DNA of 64,000 nt, taken from contig CBDVCE010000018.1 of the NCBI GenBank assembly GCA_965372405.1, forward strand, positions 4,640 through 68,639, given 5' to 3'. Within the stretch, counting starts at the first letter, position 1. Each line of letters begins with the position of its first letter. The notes below the pieces were generated by a model. It did not search any database, was not told the DNA's origin, and worked only from the letters and a program-made list of their open reading frames with translations. A program made the translations under genes and the position numbers. Below are positions 25,741-33,439 of the stretch, piece after piece. Source of the DNA: Sunxiuqinia sp965372405 (GTDB taxonomy: Bacteria; Bacteroidota; Bacteroidia; Bacteroidales; Prolixibacteraceae).

Positions 25741-25780
25741 CAGGATGACTTCTTATTGTGTAGCTTTAATTACACCAGTT

Positions 25781-26302
25781 TTATTCCTTTTTAAAATAAA
25801 CCCAATATTCTTCATCGGCTTTTTTATCTAGCCAATGCAAATAATCTAAGCTTAATGATTTGTCGATAAGTGGAGCAGGAATAAATGGAGCCACTACCTT
25901 TAATATTTGCTCGGTATTTAGTTTTTTAATGGCAGCCATAACTTCGTGTACCGGTTGTTCTCCTGCATTCAGCATTTCCCGAATATCAATTGTTTCAGTA
26001 ACTTTTGATTCATTAAACCAGCCAGGTTGAACCGAATTATATTTTTTGCTTTCAAACTCTAAATTATCGATAGTTGATTGTCCAACTTCGGAACGCAGCT
26101 TATTAATTAAGTCTTCCACTTTTAAGCCACCTATTACAGCAGCCTGACTTAAACTGGTAATTTTAGTAATGGTTTTTCGCAATACCGGATTTCTAAGCTT
26201 TTTAAACTGAGGTGCGGAGCCAATTAAAGTTTCCTCTAATTCAGGGTATGACTCTAATAAATCATATATTTTAGTTTTGGGAGTAATAATTAATTTTTCC
26301 AT
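25781..26302 (-). CDS. DUF1858/DUF2249-type protein
   Basis: About 173 residues from the ATG giving MEKLIITPKTKIYDLLE, the usual DUF1858 start. The N-terminal DUF1858 part (about 1-60) has YPELEETLIGSAPQFKKLRNPVLRKTI and TSLSQAAVIGGL. The C-terminal part (about 110-173) reads as DUF2249 (VMAAIKKLNTEQILKVVAPFIPAPLIDKSLSLDYLHW). Both domains occur with hemerythrin-type di-iron and nitric-oxide or redox proteins. It starts 4 bp after the DUF438 protein stop. An upstream ATG at 26323 would overlap that gene by 17 bp and is less likely. The conserved Cys of some DUF1858 proteins is not seen. Confidence 0.82.
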   Translation of the reverse strand: MEKLIITPKTKIYDLLESYPELEETLIGSAPQFKKLRNPVLRKTITKITSLSQAAVIGGLKVEDLINKLRSEVGQSTIDNLEFESKKYNSVQPGWFNESKVTETIDIREMLNAGEQPVHEVMAAIKKLNTEQILKVVAPFIPAPLIDKSLSLDYLHWLDKKADEEYWVYFKKE

Positions 26303-26306
26303 CCTT

Positions 26307-27548
26307 TTATTCTTTTTGATCATTGTATGATAATATACGTCTTTCGCCTTCTAAAGCCCTGTTTTCTGATAAATCCTGAGATACCTCCAGTGTTCCTAAG
26401 TATTCACCATCTTCATCTCTCAGGGCAAAATATTCTATTTTTATAAACTTACCCTTCATCTGAATCCAGAAGGGTGCATGTGAAGCTTTGCCTGATTTGA
26501 AGTCTTCTAATATTTTCTCAACAATATGGCTACTCCCCGGAGGATGGCACAAACGCACATCACGGTTTATTATTGAACGGCTACGGGCAAAAATCCGCTC
26601 TTTTCCTTGTGTGAAATACTTCACTTTGTCGTTTTTATCCACAAAGGTCATGTCGGCAGGGATACTATTAAGGATAGCCATAATTTCTCTGGCCGTAAAG
26701 CTACCAGAGGGTAATTGTATGCTTCCATCGGTTGTTACTCCGGCTTCTTCTTTTAAATCAGCTAATCCTTCGGGTTTCCATTCTACCTGTGGATCATATA
26801 ATGTAAAACCAAATTCAAGAGTTTGATTATGAATGCTCCACCAATCTTCGGTAGTTAGAATATCCATACTCATTGGAAAAAGAATTTCCTCTTCCTTTGT
26901 CACCATTTCAACTAATGTTTTTAAAGTAGGGAAGAATAATAAGTCGAGAGCATCGGCCAAATCTTCTTTGGTAAGTTCCGTAGATTTTAACAATTCGGCA
27001 CAACCATTTAATTGCTCTCTAATTTCATCATGCTTACCCCACATCACTTTGGGAGGTCCGGTAATTTCATTTTTCTCTAAATAAGGGAAAACCAAATACT
27101 CTTTGCGCTGATAGTGCTTATCTACATCCATCAATTCATTGAAACTGCCTTGCAGTGCAAAAATGTATTTCTCAAATTCATTACTCTTAACCAGATTAAG
27201 GTTTTTCAATAAGTTTTCTGTCTTTTCAGCAACCTTCTTTAATTCGATATTTTCTTTTTGAAATACATCAACCGGATGGCCTTCAGGAATAGCTTTTGCA
27301 TTGCTTAAATCAACATTCCCTTCCAATACAGAACCATGGATATCGCAAAGTTTAAGTACCGCCGATTCTGGTAGTCCTTCCTGAATCAATTCTTGTTCAA
27401 CTTCAACAACTTCACCGTAGGGAATACTTCTTAAAGATTCAACGAGCTCTTGACGTACAGTCTCGGCAGATTCACCTTCATGTAACTTTAAAATGAGTTC
27501 TTTTAATCGCTCTTTACGATATTTTGAGTTATTTAATAATTCACTCAT
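26307..27548 (-). CDS. DUF438 / hemerythrin-like / PAS domain protein
   Basis: About 413 residues from the ATG giving MSELLNNSKYRKERLKELILKLHEG, the standard DUF438 start. DUF438 covers about 1-75. A hemerythrin-like helical region follows (about 115-240) with KHYQRKEYLVFPYLEK, MWGKHDEIRE and TKEEEILFPM. The C-terminal PAS domain (about 295-405) has LNSIPADMTFVDKNDKV and the RLCHPPGSSHIVEKIL motif typical of this group. Proteins with this layout occur in anaerobes and are suspected redox or nitrosative-stress sensors; the ligand here is not known. It is the first gene of a two-gene operon with the DUF1858 protein. Confidence 0.87.
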   Translation of the reverse strand: MSELLNNSKYRKERLKELILKLHEGESAETVRQELVESLRSIPYGEVVEVEQELIQEGLPESAVLKLCDIHGSVLEGNVDLSNAKAIPEGHPVDVFQKENIELKKVAEKTENLLKNLNLVKSNEFEKYIFALQGSFNELMDVDKHYQRKEYLVFPYLEKNEITGPPKVMWGKHDEIREQLNGCAELLKSTELTKEDLADALDLLFFPTLKTLVEMVTKEEEILFPMSMDILTTEDWWSIHNQTLEFGFTLYDPQVEWKPEGLADLKEEAGVTTDGSIQLPSGSFTAREIMAILNSIPADMTFVDKNDKVKYFTQGKERIFARSRSIINRDVRLCHPPGSSHIVEKILEDFKSGKASHAPFWIQMKGKFIKIEYFALRDEDGEYLGTLEVSQDLSENRALEGERRILSYNDQKE

Positions 27549-27706
27549 ATAATGATTGGATATGGTTAATAATTCGTATTGTTTGCTTTTCAAGATTAAC
27601 AACAAAAGTTTGTTGCAGATGTTTGTCTTGAATCTTTATCAGGTTAACAGTTATTTGCTTCGTCATTATTTAATGAAGGCTTCCCCAGCTCTAAAGTGAG
27701 CCGAAA

Positions 27707-27744
27707 AATCAAAATTCCCTTTAGGGTTAGGGTGATTTTTGATT
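27707..27744. repeat. Imperfect hairpin upstream of glyA
   Basis: AATCAAAATTCCCT (27707-27720) pairs with AGGGTGATTTTTGATT (27729-27744) apart from a small internal loop. A poly-T stretch follows at 27752-27759. It lies upstream of the glyA promoter. Confidence 0.5.
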
Positions 27745-27868
27745 TTCAATCCTTTTTTTTGATTGTTAATCGAACTCAGTTAATAGTGTAGTATAACTCG
27801 CATGTTAAATGTTTAAAAATATTGGGTATTTGTGATAAATACTGCTTTTTAGCACTTTTAAAAAGTTG

Positions 27869-27876
27869 TACATTTG
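27869..27876 (+). promoter_or_regulatory. -7 promoter element for glyA
   Basis: TACATTTG fits TAnnTTTG and lies 31 bp before the ATG at 27908. It makes a TTG at 27881 an unlikely start. Confidence 0.6.
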
Positions 27877-27907
27877 AGCTTTGTTTCAAAAACGTAAAAT
27901 TACTGCA

Positions 27908-29188
27908 ATGAAGAGAGATCAAATTGTATTCGACATTATTGAAAAAGAACGCAATCGTCAGGTTAGTGGAATCGAGCTAATTGCTTCTGAAAACTTTGTT
28001 AGCGAACAGGTTATGGAAGCTATGGGTTCTGTAATGACTAATAAATACGCTGAAGGTTATCCTGGAAAAAGATATTATGGAGGTTGTCAGTTTGTTGACA
28101 TGACCGAACAATTGGCTATTGACCGTATTAAAGAGCTTTTCGGAGCTGCTTATGCCAATGTTCAGGCACACTCTGGAGCACAGGCAAATGCCGCTGTTTT
28201 AAGTGTAATTTTAAAGCCGGGTGATACTTTCCTTGGTTTAGATCTTTCTCATGGTGGTCACCTTTCTCACGGATCTCCGGTAAACTCATCGGGCATTTTG
28301 TATAAGCCGGTTGCTTATCATGTATCGGAAGATACTGGTCTTGTTGATTATGATGAGATGGAAGCTTTGGCATTAGAGCACAAACCTAAATTAATTATTG
28401 GTGGTGCTTCTGCTTATTCCCGCGAATGGGATTATGCACGCATGAGAGCAATTGCTGATAAGGTAGGTGCAATGTTTATGGTGGATATGGCTCACCCTGC
28501 AGGATTGATTGCTGCGGGTTTACTCGAAAATCCAGTTCCTCATGCTCATATTGTAACATCTACAACTCACAAAACATTACGCGGCCCTCGTGGTGGTATT
28601 ATTTTGATGGGCGAAGATTTTGAAAATCCTTTTGGCTTTAAAACTCCTAAAGGTGTTACCAAAATGATGTCTGCAGTACTTGATTTCTCTGTGTTCCCAG
28701 GACAACAAGGAGGACCACTACAGCATGTGATTGCATCTAAAGCAATTGCTTTTGGTGAAGCACTTGATCCTTCATATAAAGTATATCAGGCACAGGTTCA
28801 GAAGAATGCAGCTGTAATGGCTCAGGCTTTTGTTGATAAAGGATACAAAGTTATTTCGAATGGTACTGATAACCACAGTATGTTGATTGATCTTCGTACT
28901 AAATTCCCTGAATTGACTGGTAAAGTAGCTGAAAACACATTGGTAAAGGCTGATATTACGATCAATAAAAACATGGTTCCTTTTGATAGCCGTTCTCCAT
29001 TCACAACTTCAGGAATGCGTGTTGGAACAGCAGCAATTACAACCCGTGGTTTAAAAGAAGATCAAATGCCGGCAATTGTTGAGTATATTGACATTGTATT
29101 GAGCAATGTTGAAGATGAAGCAGTTATTAAAAAGGTTTGCGGACAAGTAAATGACATGATGCAAGACTTACCATTATTTGCATGGTAG
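27908..29188 (+). CDS. glyA: Serine hydroxymethyltransferase
   Basis: A 426-residue PLP enzyme that converts serine and tetrahydrofolate to glycine and methylene-THF. Typical segments are GIELIASENFVS, TNKYAEGYPGKRYYGGC, NVQAHSGAQANAAVL, DLSHGGHLSHGSPVN, the PLP-lysine region TSTTHKTLRGPRGGII and VFPGQQGGPLQHVIA. The start MKRDQIVFDIIEKERNRQ is the usual one in Bacteroidetes. It is transcribed alone from its own promoter and followed by a terminator. It supplies one-carbon units for purine and thymidylate synthesis. Confidence 0.97.
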   Translation: MKRDQIVFDIIEKERNRQVSGIELIASENFVSEQVMEAMGSVMTNKYAEGYPGKRYYGGCQFVDMTEQLAIDRIKELFGAAYANVQAHSGAQANAAVLSVILKPGDTFLGLDLSHGGHLSHGSPVNSSGILYKPVAYHVSEDTGLVDYDEMEALALEHKPKLIIGGASAYSREWDYARMRAIADKVGAMFMVDMAHPAGLIAAGLLENPVPHAHIVTSTTHKTLRGPRGGIILMGEDFENPFGFKTPKGVTKMMSAVLDFSVFPGQQGGPLQHVIASKAIAFGEALDPSYKVYQAQVQKNAAVMAQAFVDKGYKVISNGTDNHSMLIDLRTKFPELTGKVAENTLVKADITINKNMVPFDSRSPFTTSGMRVGTAAITTRGLKEDQMPAIVEYIDIVLSNVEDEAVIKKVCGQVNDMMQDLPLFAW

Positions 29189-29209
29189 TTAAATTATAAG
29201 GTATATTTG

Positions 29210-29238
29210 AAAGGCATCTTAACAGGTGCCTTTTTTTT
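29210..29238 (+). terminator. Intrinsic terminator after glyA
   Basis: AAAGGCATC and GGTGCCTTT pair around TTAACA with one wobble, followed by an eight-base T-run. Confidence 0.87.
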
Positions 29239-29366
29239 GTAACTTTTTTTGAAATAATTGGGTGATGCGGATTTTATCCGCAATATTAATTCAGCGAATA
29301 GAACTTCGTTGCACCCGGATAAGATGTATTCATTTTAACAATCTCGAAGATTCTTAAGCACATATT

Positions 29367-30119
29367 ATGGAGTGGTATTTATATCTGGCTTTAGTGGGCG
29401 TTGGCATTCTTGCAGGTTTTATTAATACAGTAGCTGGTGGCGGTTCTACCTTGTCATTGCCATTGCTCATGTTTCTTGGCTTACCGGCTAATGTAGCCAA
29501 TGGTACTAACCGGATTGCTATTTTACTCCAAAATATAATTGGCGTAAGCACCTTCAAACAAAAGAAGGTTTTAAATCTAAAAACGGATTACAGACTCGCC
29601 ATCCCAGCTGTTGTTGGAGCAATTGCCGGGGCTTTTATTGCAGTAGAAATAAATGAGGAATTGCTAGAGAAAATTATTGGTGGCTTAATGGTTTTTATGC
29701 TTCTAATTGTTGTTCTAAAACCGGATGCATGGGTGAAGGACCAGATTGGCAAAACTAGCTCTAAGCCTACAATTTTTCAGTATTTTCTTTTCCTCTTAAT
29801 TGGCTTCTATGGTGGTTTCATTCAAATGGGAGTGGGGTTCTTTCTTTTGGCTGGATTGGTAATGGGCTGTGGCTATGATCTGGTTAAAGCAAACGCAATC
29901 AAAGTATTAATCGTTTTAATTTACACCGTTTTTGCTCTTGCCATATTTGTATGGAATGATCAGGTTGACTGGTTAAGTGGATTGCTACTGGCCTCAGGAA
30001 ATATGCTTGGAGCATGGATTGGGGTTCATTTTACCGTAAAAGGAGGGGCAAAATATGTACGCTATGTATTAATATTCGCCTTAATATTAGTCACCTTAAA
30101 ACTTCTTGGGCTGTTTTAA
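29367..30119 (+). CDS. TSUP-family (TauE/SafE) transporter
   Basis: A 250-residue membrane protein with seven to eight hydrophobic segments. The two family repeats are visible: GILAGFINTVAGGGSTLSLPLLMFLGLPANVANGTNR near the N terminus and IGFYGGFIQMGVGFFLLAGLVMG in the second half. TSUP proteins export or import small anions such as sulfite, sulfonates or sulfoacetate. The substrate cannot be told from sequence. It stands alone between glyA and the leftward beta-lactamase-like gene. Confidence 0.9.
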   Translation: MEWYLYLALVGVGILAGFINTVAGGGSTLSLPLLMFLGLPANVANGTNRIAILLQNIIGVSTFKQKKVLNLKTDYRLAIPAVVGAIAGAFIAVEINEELLEKIIGGLMVFMLLIVVLKPDAWVKDQIGKTSSKPTIFQYFLFLLIGFYGGFIQMGVGFFLLAGLVMGCGYDLVKANAIKVLIVLIYTVFALAIFVWNDQVDWLSGLLLASGNMLGAWIGVHFTVKGGAKYVRYVLIFALILVTLKLLGLF

Positions 30120-30126
30120 ATGAAAA

Positions 30127-30154
30127 GGGATTCCTTTCATTTGAAAAGAATCCC
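30127..30154 (-). terminator. Terminator of the beta-lactamase-like gene
   Basis: GGGATTC (30127-30133) and GAATCCC (30148-30154) with further inner pairing form a hairpin. On the minus strand a TTTTCATTT tract follows. The left side also lies just after the TSUP stop, so it may serve both. Confidence 0.65.
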
Positions 30155-30174
30155 CAGACAATAATTCGTTTCTT

Positions 30175-31320
30175 CTATTCCAATCCCAGATGTTTGATGA
30201 AAAGTTCAGCAATATGTTTTGCCGGGAATTCATAATTTTCATCCTGAATATTTGTACATGCAGTGATTACCAGTTTTTCTTTGGGATAAACAGTTATAAT
30301 TGAACTTCCACCAATTATTGACCCTAACTGCACATAAGCTGTTCGCTCTTCTTCTTCCATTACCCACCAACAAAAACCTCTGTTTGTCGGAGTTCCGTCT
30401 TTAAGTGTATCTGGAGTAAAAAACAGGTCGATGCTTTCTTGTGTGAAAAAGCCCGGCTTAAGCAACGTTTGGGCAGCTCTGTTTAAATCATCTGCTGTAG
30501 ATAAAAAACCATTGGCAGGAGACATAAAACGTAAATCAACATATGGTGCATTTACCTGACGAGCCATATAATCATTAAAATAATATTCAGTTCGATTATC
30601 AATTATCCAAAACGGAATATCAATCTTAGTGTCGTTAAGTTTTAATGTGTCTAAAATAGTAGTCTTAACGAGTTTGTCATAGAAAGTGCCACTTACTTCT
30701 TCAGCAAGAACTCCTAGTAATGAAGTACTGTAAGCAGACTCATAAATTCGAGTACCAGGTTTATAAGCCAATGGATTATCCTCATAAAACGAAATGTAAT
30801 CTTTTAAGTTTTTGAAATTATTTTTATTCAACGTTATTGTCGGATCATCCGCCCCAAATCCTGCAGAATTAACACCTAGCTGCTTCAAAGTAAATTCTTC
30901 TTGCTTTTTAGGAAAATTTGGAACGTACTTATAAAACGAATCATTTATGTCAAGCTTACCCTCTTCCTGAAGTTTAGCTATCGCAAAAGCAGTGAACATT
31001 TGGGATGTACTTCCAATTCTATATTTCGTATCGCGACTTGCTGGAACTTTAAGTTCTTTACTGGCAAGTCCATAACCTTCCGACCATATAATTTCATTAT
31101 TGTATGATACAGAGACAGAAAGCCCTGGGGTGAAAGTTGTTATTAAATAATCTCGAATAATTTCTCGTCCTTCCAGAATGGGTTCTTTATACGTTTTGTT
31201 AAGAATTCGTGACGTATCTTGTGTTTTTCGTTGACATGAAGAATAAGTAAAGAAAATGCCAGCGAAAAAAATAATTTTGATAAATGATTGTACATTTCTA
31301 ATTATTAATCTCAAATTCAT
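30175..31320 (-). CDS. Beta-lactamase-fold lipoprotein with degenerate active site
   Basis: A 381-residue class C beta-lactamase/DD-peptidase-like protein. A signal peptide ends in a lipobox-like TYSSC (Cys29), so it is probably a lipoprotein. Fold landmarks are GLSVSVSYNNEIIWSEGYG, the RIGSTSQMFTAFAIAKLQEEGKLDINDS helix and PGTRIYESAYSTSLLGVLAEEVSG. However, the SxxK catalytic Lys is Gln (Ser104-Thr-Ser-Gln107, codon at 31000-31002 reads CAA on the minus strand). The YxN tyrosine is Glu (ESA instead of YSN), and the HTG/KTG motif reads VQLG. It therefore looks catalytically dead or altered. It is divergent from the large secreted protein to its right. Confidence 0.88.
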   Translation of the reverse strand: MNLRLIIRNVQSFIKIIFFAGIFFTYSSCQRKTQDTSRILNKTYKEPILEGREIIRDYLITTFTPGLSVSVSYNNEIIWSEGYGLASKELKVPASRDTKYRIGSTSQMFTAFAIAKLQEEGKLDINDSFYKYVPNFPKKQEEFTLKQLGVNSAGFGADDPTITLNKNNFKNLKDYISFYEDNPLAYKPGTRIYESAYSTSLLGVLAEEVSGTFYDKLVKTTILDTLKLNDTKIDIPFWIIDNRTEYYFNDYMARQVNAPYVDLRFMSPANGFLSTADDLNRAAQTLLKPGFFTQESIDLFFTPDTLKDGTPTNRGFCWWVMEEEERTAYVQLGSIIGGSSIITVYPKEKLVITACTNIQDENYEFPAKHIAELFIKHLGLE

Positions 31321-31408
31321 GATTAAAAGTTTTAATGTTTTACTTGTTATGTGAAGAAAACTTCTTAATTTCTCGCTGAAAATAATAAAATCAAATCAAT
31401 TCTTTAAC

Positions 31409-33394
31409 ATGATCCTACGCGAACAGTACATGATATTGTTATTGATATTTATTTTCTCGTTTTCAAATATTAGGGCGATGGAGGCATCACCAACGTATTT
31501 GAAAACTGAGTCTTTAATTTCTTATGTTGCAGATTCTCTTGAACTATCATCTTTTAATAAACTCGCTCAACCTGAGAAACAATATTGGCCCTATGTAATG
31601 GCCAGATTGGAAAAATATGGGAATGATGATGTTGAAGCGAATCGATTAGTTCGACTTCTGAAGTTTAATGATCCATTACATTACAGTGTACCCGGCACTA
31701 TTCGGTTGATATATCGATATCATGATTGTCCCGCAGTTAGAGGCAACACACAAGTTCTTATCAAAAAAGCATTTGAGAGAGATGATAGCTATAATGTGTG
31801 GACTGGCGAGGGGAATGAAAGTCAAATTTCGATGTTGCGCACCAGTGGATATCTTTTTGCTCAAAAGGCCTTTTTGTATGGAGATTATTTCGAAAATGCA
31901 ACTGGCAGGCTTGCTGAAATGAAAAGCTGGATACTTGATTGGTCTTCTCGAATTTATGAAGTTGGTACTGCAGAATTTAATTCTACTGCAAATGAAGTTA
32001 ACAGTTTAATTGGGTGGCTGAATTTATATGATTTTGCTGAAGATGAAGAGGTTCGTTTGGCTGCAAGAGCAGTGCTTGATTATTATGCTGCAGAAATGGC
32101 TTTACACCACAATTCAGGATATGTTGGTGGGGCTGAAATGAGAGGAACTTTGATTACGAACCATGAAAAAACCGCATCCTACTTTTTAAATTGGTTTTGG
32201 TTTAAATATGCTGATGAAATCTCCTCTTTCACCGGGGATAATTTTATGCAATTGATATATGCTGCAACAAGTGAATATAGGCCACCTGCCTTACTTATTG
32301 AATACGCTCAAAGCACTTCGTATGAGCCTGAGTTTTATCTTAACAGTAAACCTTCCTATTTGCTCGATAAGCAGTCATTCATTAAAGAATTGTATTATCG
32401 TGCTCCGAATTACACACTAGGTAGTTTATACTCAAACTATGGCGGTTGGACACAAAATTGCAGTCGTATTGTAAACTGGAAGTTGCTGGTAAATAGTAAT
32501 GATAAATTCTCGGAGATAAGGGGAAATGGTGTTTATTGGAATAATTACTCCGGCTTAGGAAGAGATCCATGGACTCAATGGGGTCAGCATGAAAATATTT
32601 TGATTCAATTAACTAAGGTTCCGGAAAATGCCGAAATAAAGTATGACGAAATTGATGACTTGTGCAAAGCCTGGAATAATAGCTGGAAAAAAGATTTCAA
32701 AAAACGCTTTAGAACGGATAACGTTAAAAAGAACATCTATTCAACGAAAAAGAATCACCGATTTGAAAACGAATCTTATATTTCGTTTCCAAACAATGTT
32801 GAATTCTCAGATACTGATGGTGCTTGCTTTGTAAACTTTGGTAATGTATATATGGCAATTTTAGGGGTTCCTGCATATCAACCAACTTATCTTCATAGTC
32901 ATAACGATAAAAATATTCTTATCGTTAAAAATGATCCTGGAAAAGTATGTGGATTTGTCATTGAACTTTTTGATGCTGGAAACTATCCTACTTATGACGA
33001 TTTTAAAGACGATTTTATCCGTCAACATATTATGTACCTCGATACTGAAGTTGACCTGTTGACATATGAGTCACCAAATGATAAGCATGTTGAAATGTTA
33101 TTTATGGATGATGGATTATTTCAGGAACCAATTATTGATTGGGGCTTCGGATTAAATGAACCTCGCGTTAATCAGCATTTATCTGATTTCAAACAACCAG
33201 ATTGGTCGGGAGCATCTAATTCAGGAAGAACTCCTTTATTGCTTGCTGAAAATTTCAATTATCAATTTGAAGAAGTATGGCCTGTTTTTTCAGGGCCATC
33301 TATCAATTTAGATAAGTCAATTCTGAAAGTTGACTTTGATGGAAAAACATACCTTGTTGACTATAGCCAAAGGATTCCTGTCTTTTCTGAATAA
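31409..33394 (+). CDS. Large secreted protein, possible (alpha/alpha)-toroid polysaccharide-active fold
   Basis: A 661-residue protein with an N-terminal signal peptide (hydrophobic ILLLIFIFSFSNIRA). It is rich in aromatic residues. The middle has WTGEGNESQISMLRTSGYLFAQ, GWLNLYDFAEDEEVRLAARAVLDYYAAEMALHHNSGYVGGAEMRG and later beta-rich segments. Helical repeats of this type suggest a toroid as in alginate or heparin lyases, with a C-terminal beta domain, but no catalytic motif was confirmed. I do not recognise the family by name. A second ATG seven codons in is an alternative start. It is divergent from the beta-lactamase-like lipoprotein gene 88 bp away; both products are exported. Confidence 0.78.
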   Translation: MILREQYMILLLIFIFSFSNIRAMEASPTYLKTESLISYVADSLELSSFNKLAQPEKQYWPYVMARLEKYGNDDVEANRLVRLLKFNDPLHYSVPGTIRLIYRYHDCPAVRGNTQVLIKKAFERDDSYNVWTGEGNESQISMLRTSGYLFAQKAFLYGDYFENATGRLAEMKSWILDWSSRIYEVGTAEFNSTANEVNSLIGWLNLYDFAEDEEVRLAARAVLDYYAAEMALHHNSGYVGGAEMRGTLITNHEKTASYFLNWFWFKYADEISSFTGDNFMQLIYAATSEYRPPALLIEYAQSTSYEPEFYLNSKPSYLLDKQSFIKELYYRAPNYTLGSLYSNYGGWTQNCSRIVNWKLLVNSNDKFSEIRGNGVYWNNYSGLGRDPWTQWGQHENILIQLTKVPENAEIKYDEIDDLCKAWNNSWKKDFKKRFRTDNVKKNIYSTKKNHRFENESYISFPNNVEFSDTDGACFVNFGNVYMAILGVPAYQPTYLHSHNDKNILIVKNDPGKVCGFVIELFDAGNYPTYDDFKDDFIRQHIMYLDTEVDLLTYESPNDKHVEMLFMDDGLFQEPIIDWGFGLNEPRVNQHLSDFKQPDWSGASNSGRTPLLLAENFNYQFEEVWPVFSGPSINLDKSILKVDFDGKTYLVDYSQRIPVFSE

Positions 33395-33414
33395 CTCAAG
33401 ATTACTAAAAGTAA

Positions 33415-33434
33415 AAGGCCGCATAAGCGGCCTT
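33415..33434 (-). terminator. Terminator of the acyl-CoA carboxylase operon
   Basis: AAGGCCGC and GCGGCCTT form a perfect stem around ATAA; on the minus strand TTTTACTTTTAG follows. It sits just past the carboxyltransferase stop and also follows the rightward secreted-protein gene. Confidence 0.85.
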
Positions 33435-33439
33435 CATAT

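Larger units (their letters stand above)
24960..25780. other. 821-bp gene-less repeat-rich region
   Basis: No gene is accepted here. From left to right it holds short inverted and direct repeats beside the toxin gene, one copy of a 28-bp direct repeat, a 42-bp imperfect tandem array, a gene fragment related to the 22.4-22.8 kb membrane-protein gene, the second 28-bp copy, and three perfect palindromes. GC in the array is visibly higher than in the surrounding AT-rich DNA. Long reading frames exist on both strands of the array but look like a result of its repeat structure. Confidence 0.7.
27549..27907. other. Divergent intergenic region before glyA
   Basis: No gene is seen. It holds a long imperfect hairpin (27707-27744), poly-T near 27752-27759 and the glyA -7 box. 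Confidence 0.5.

Noticed and set aside
27881..27907. TTG start of glyA nine codons upstream
   Set aside because: The family starts at MKRDQIVFD; the TTG lies only 5 bp after the -7 box.
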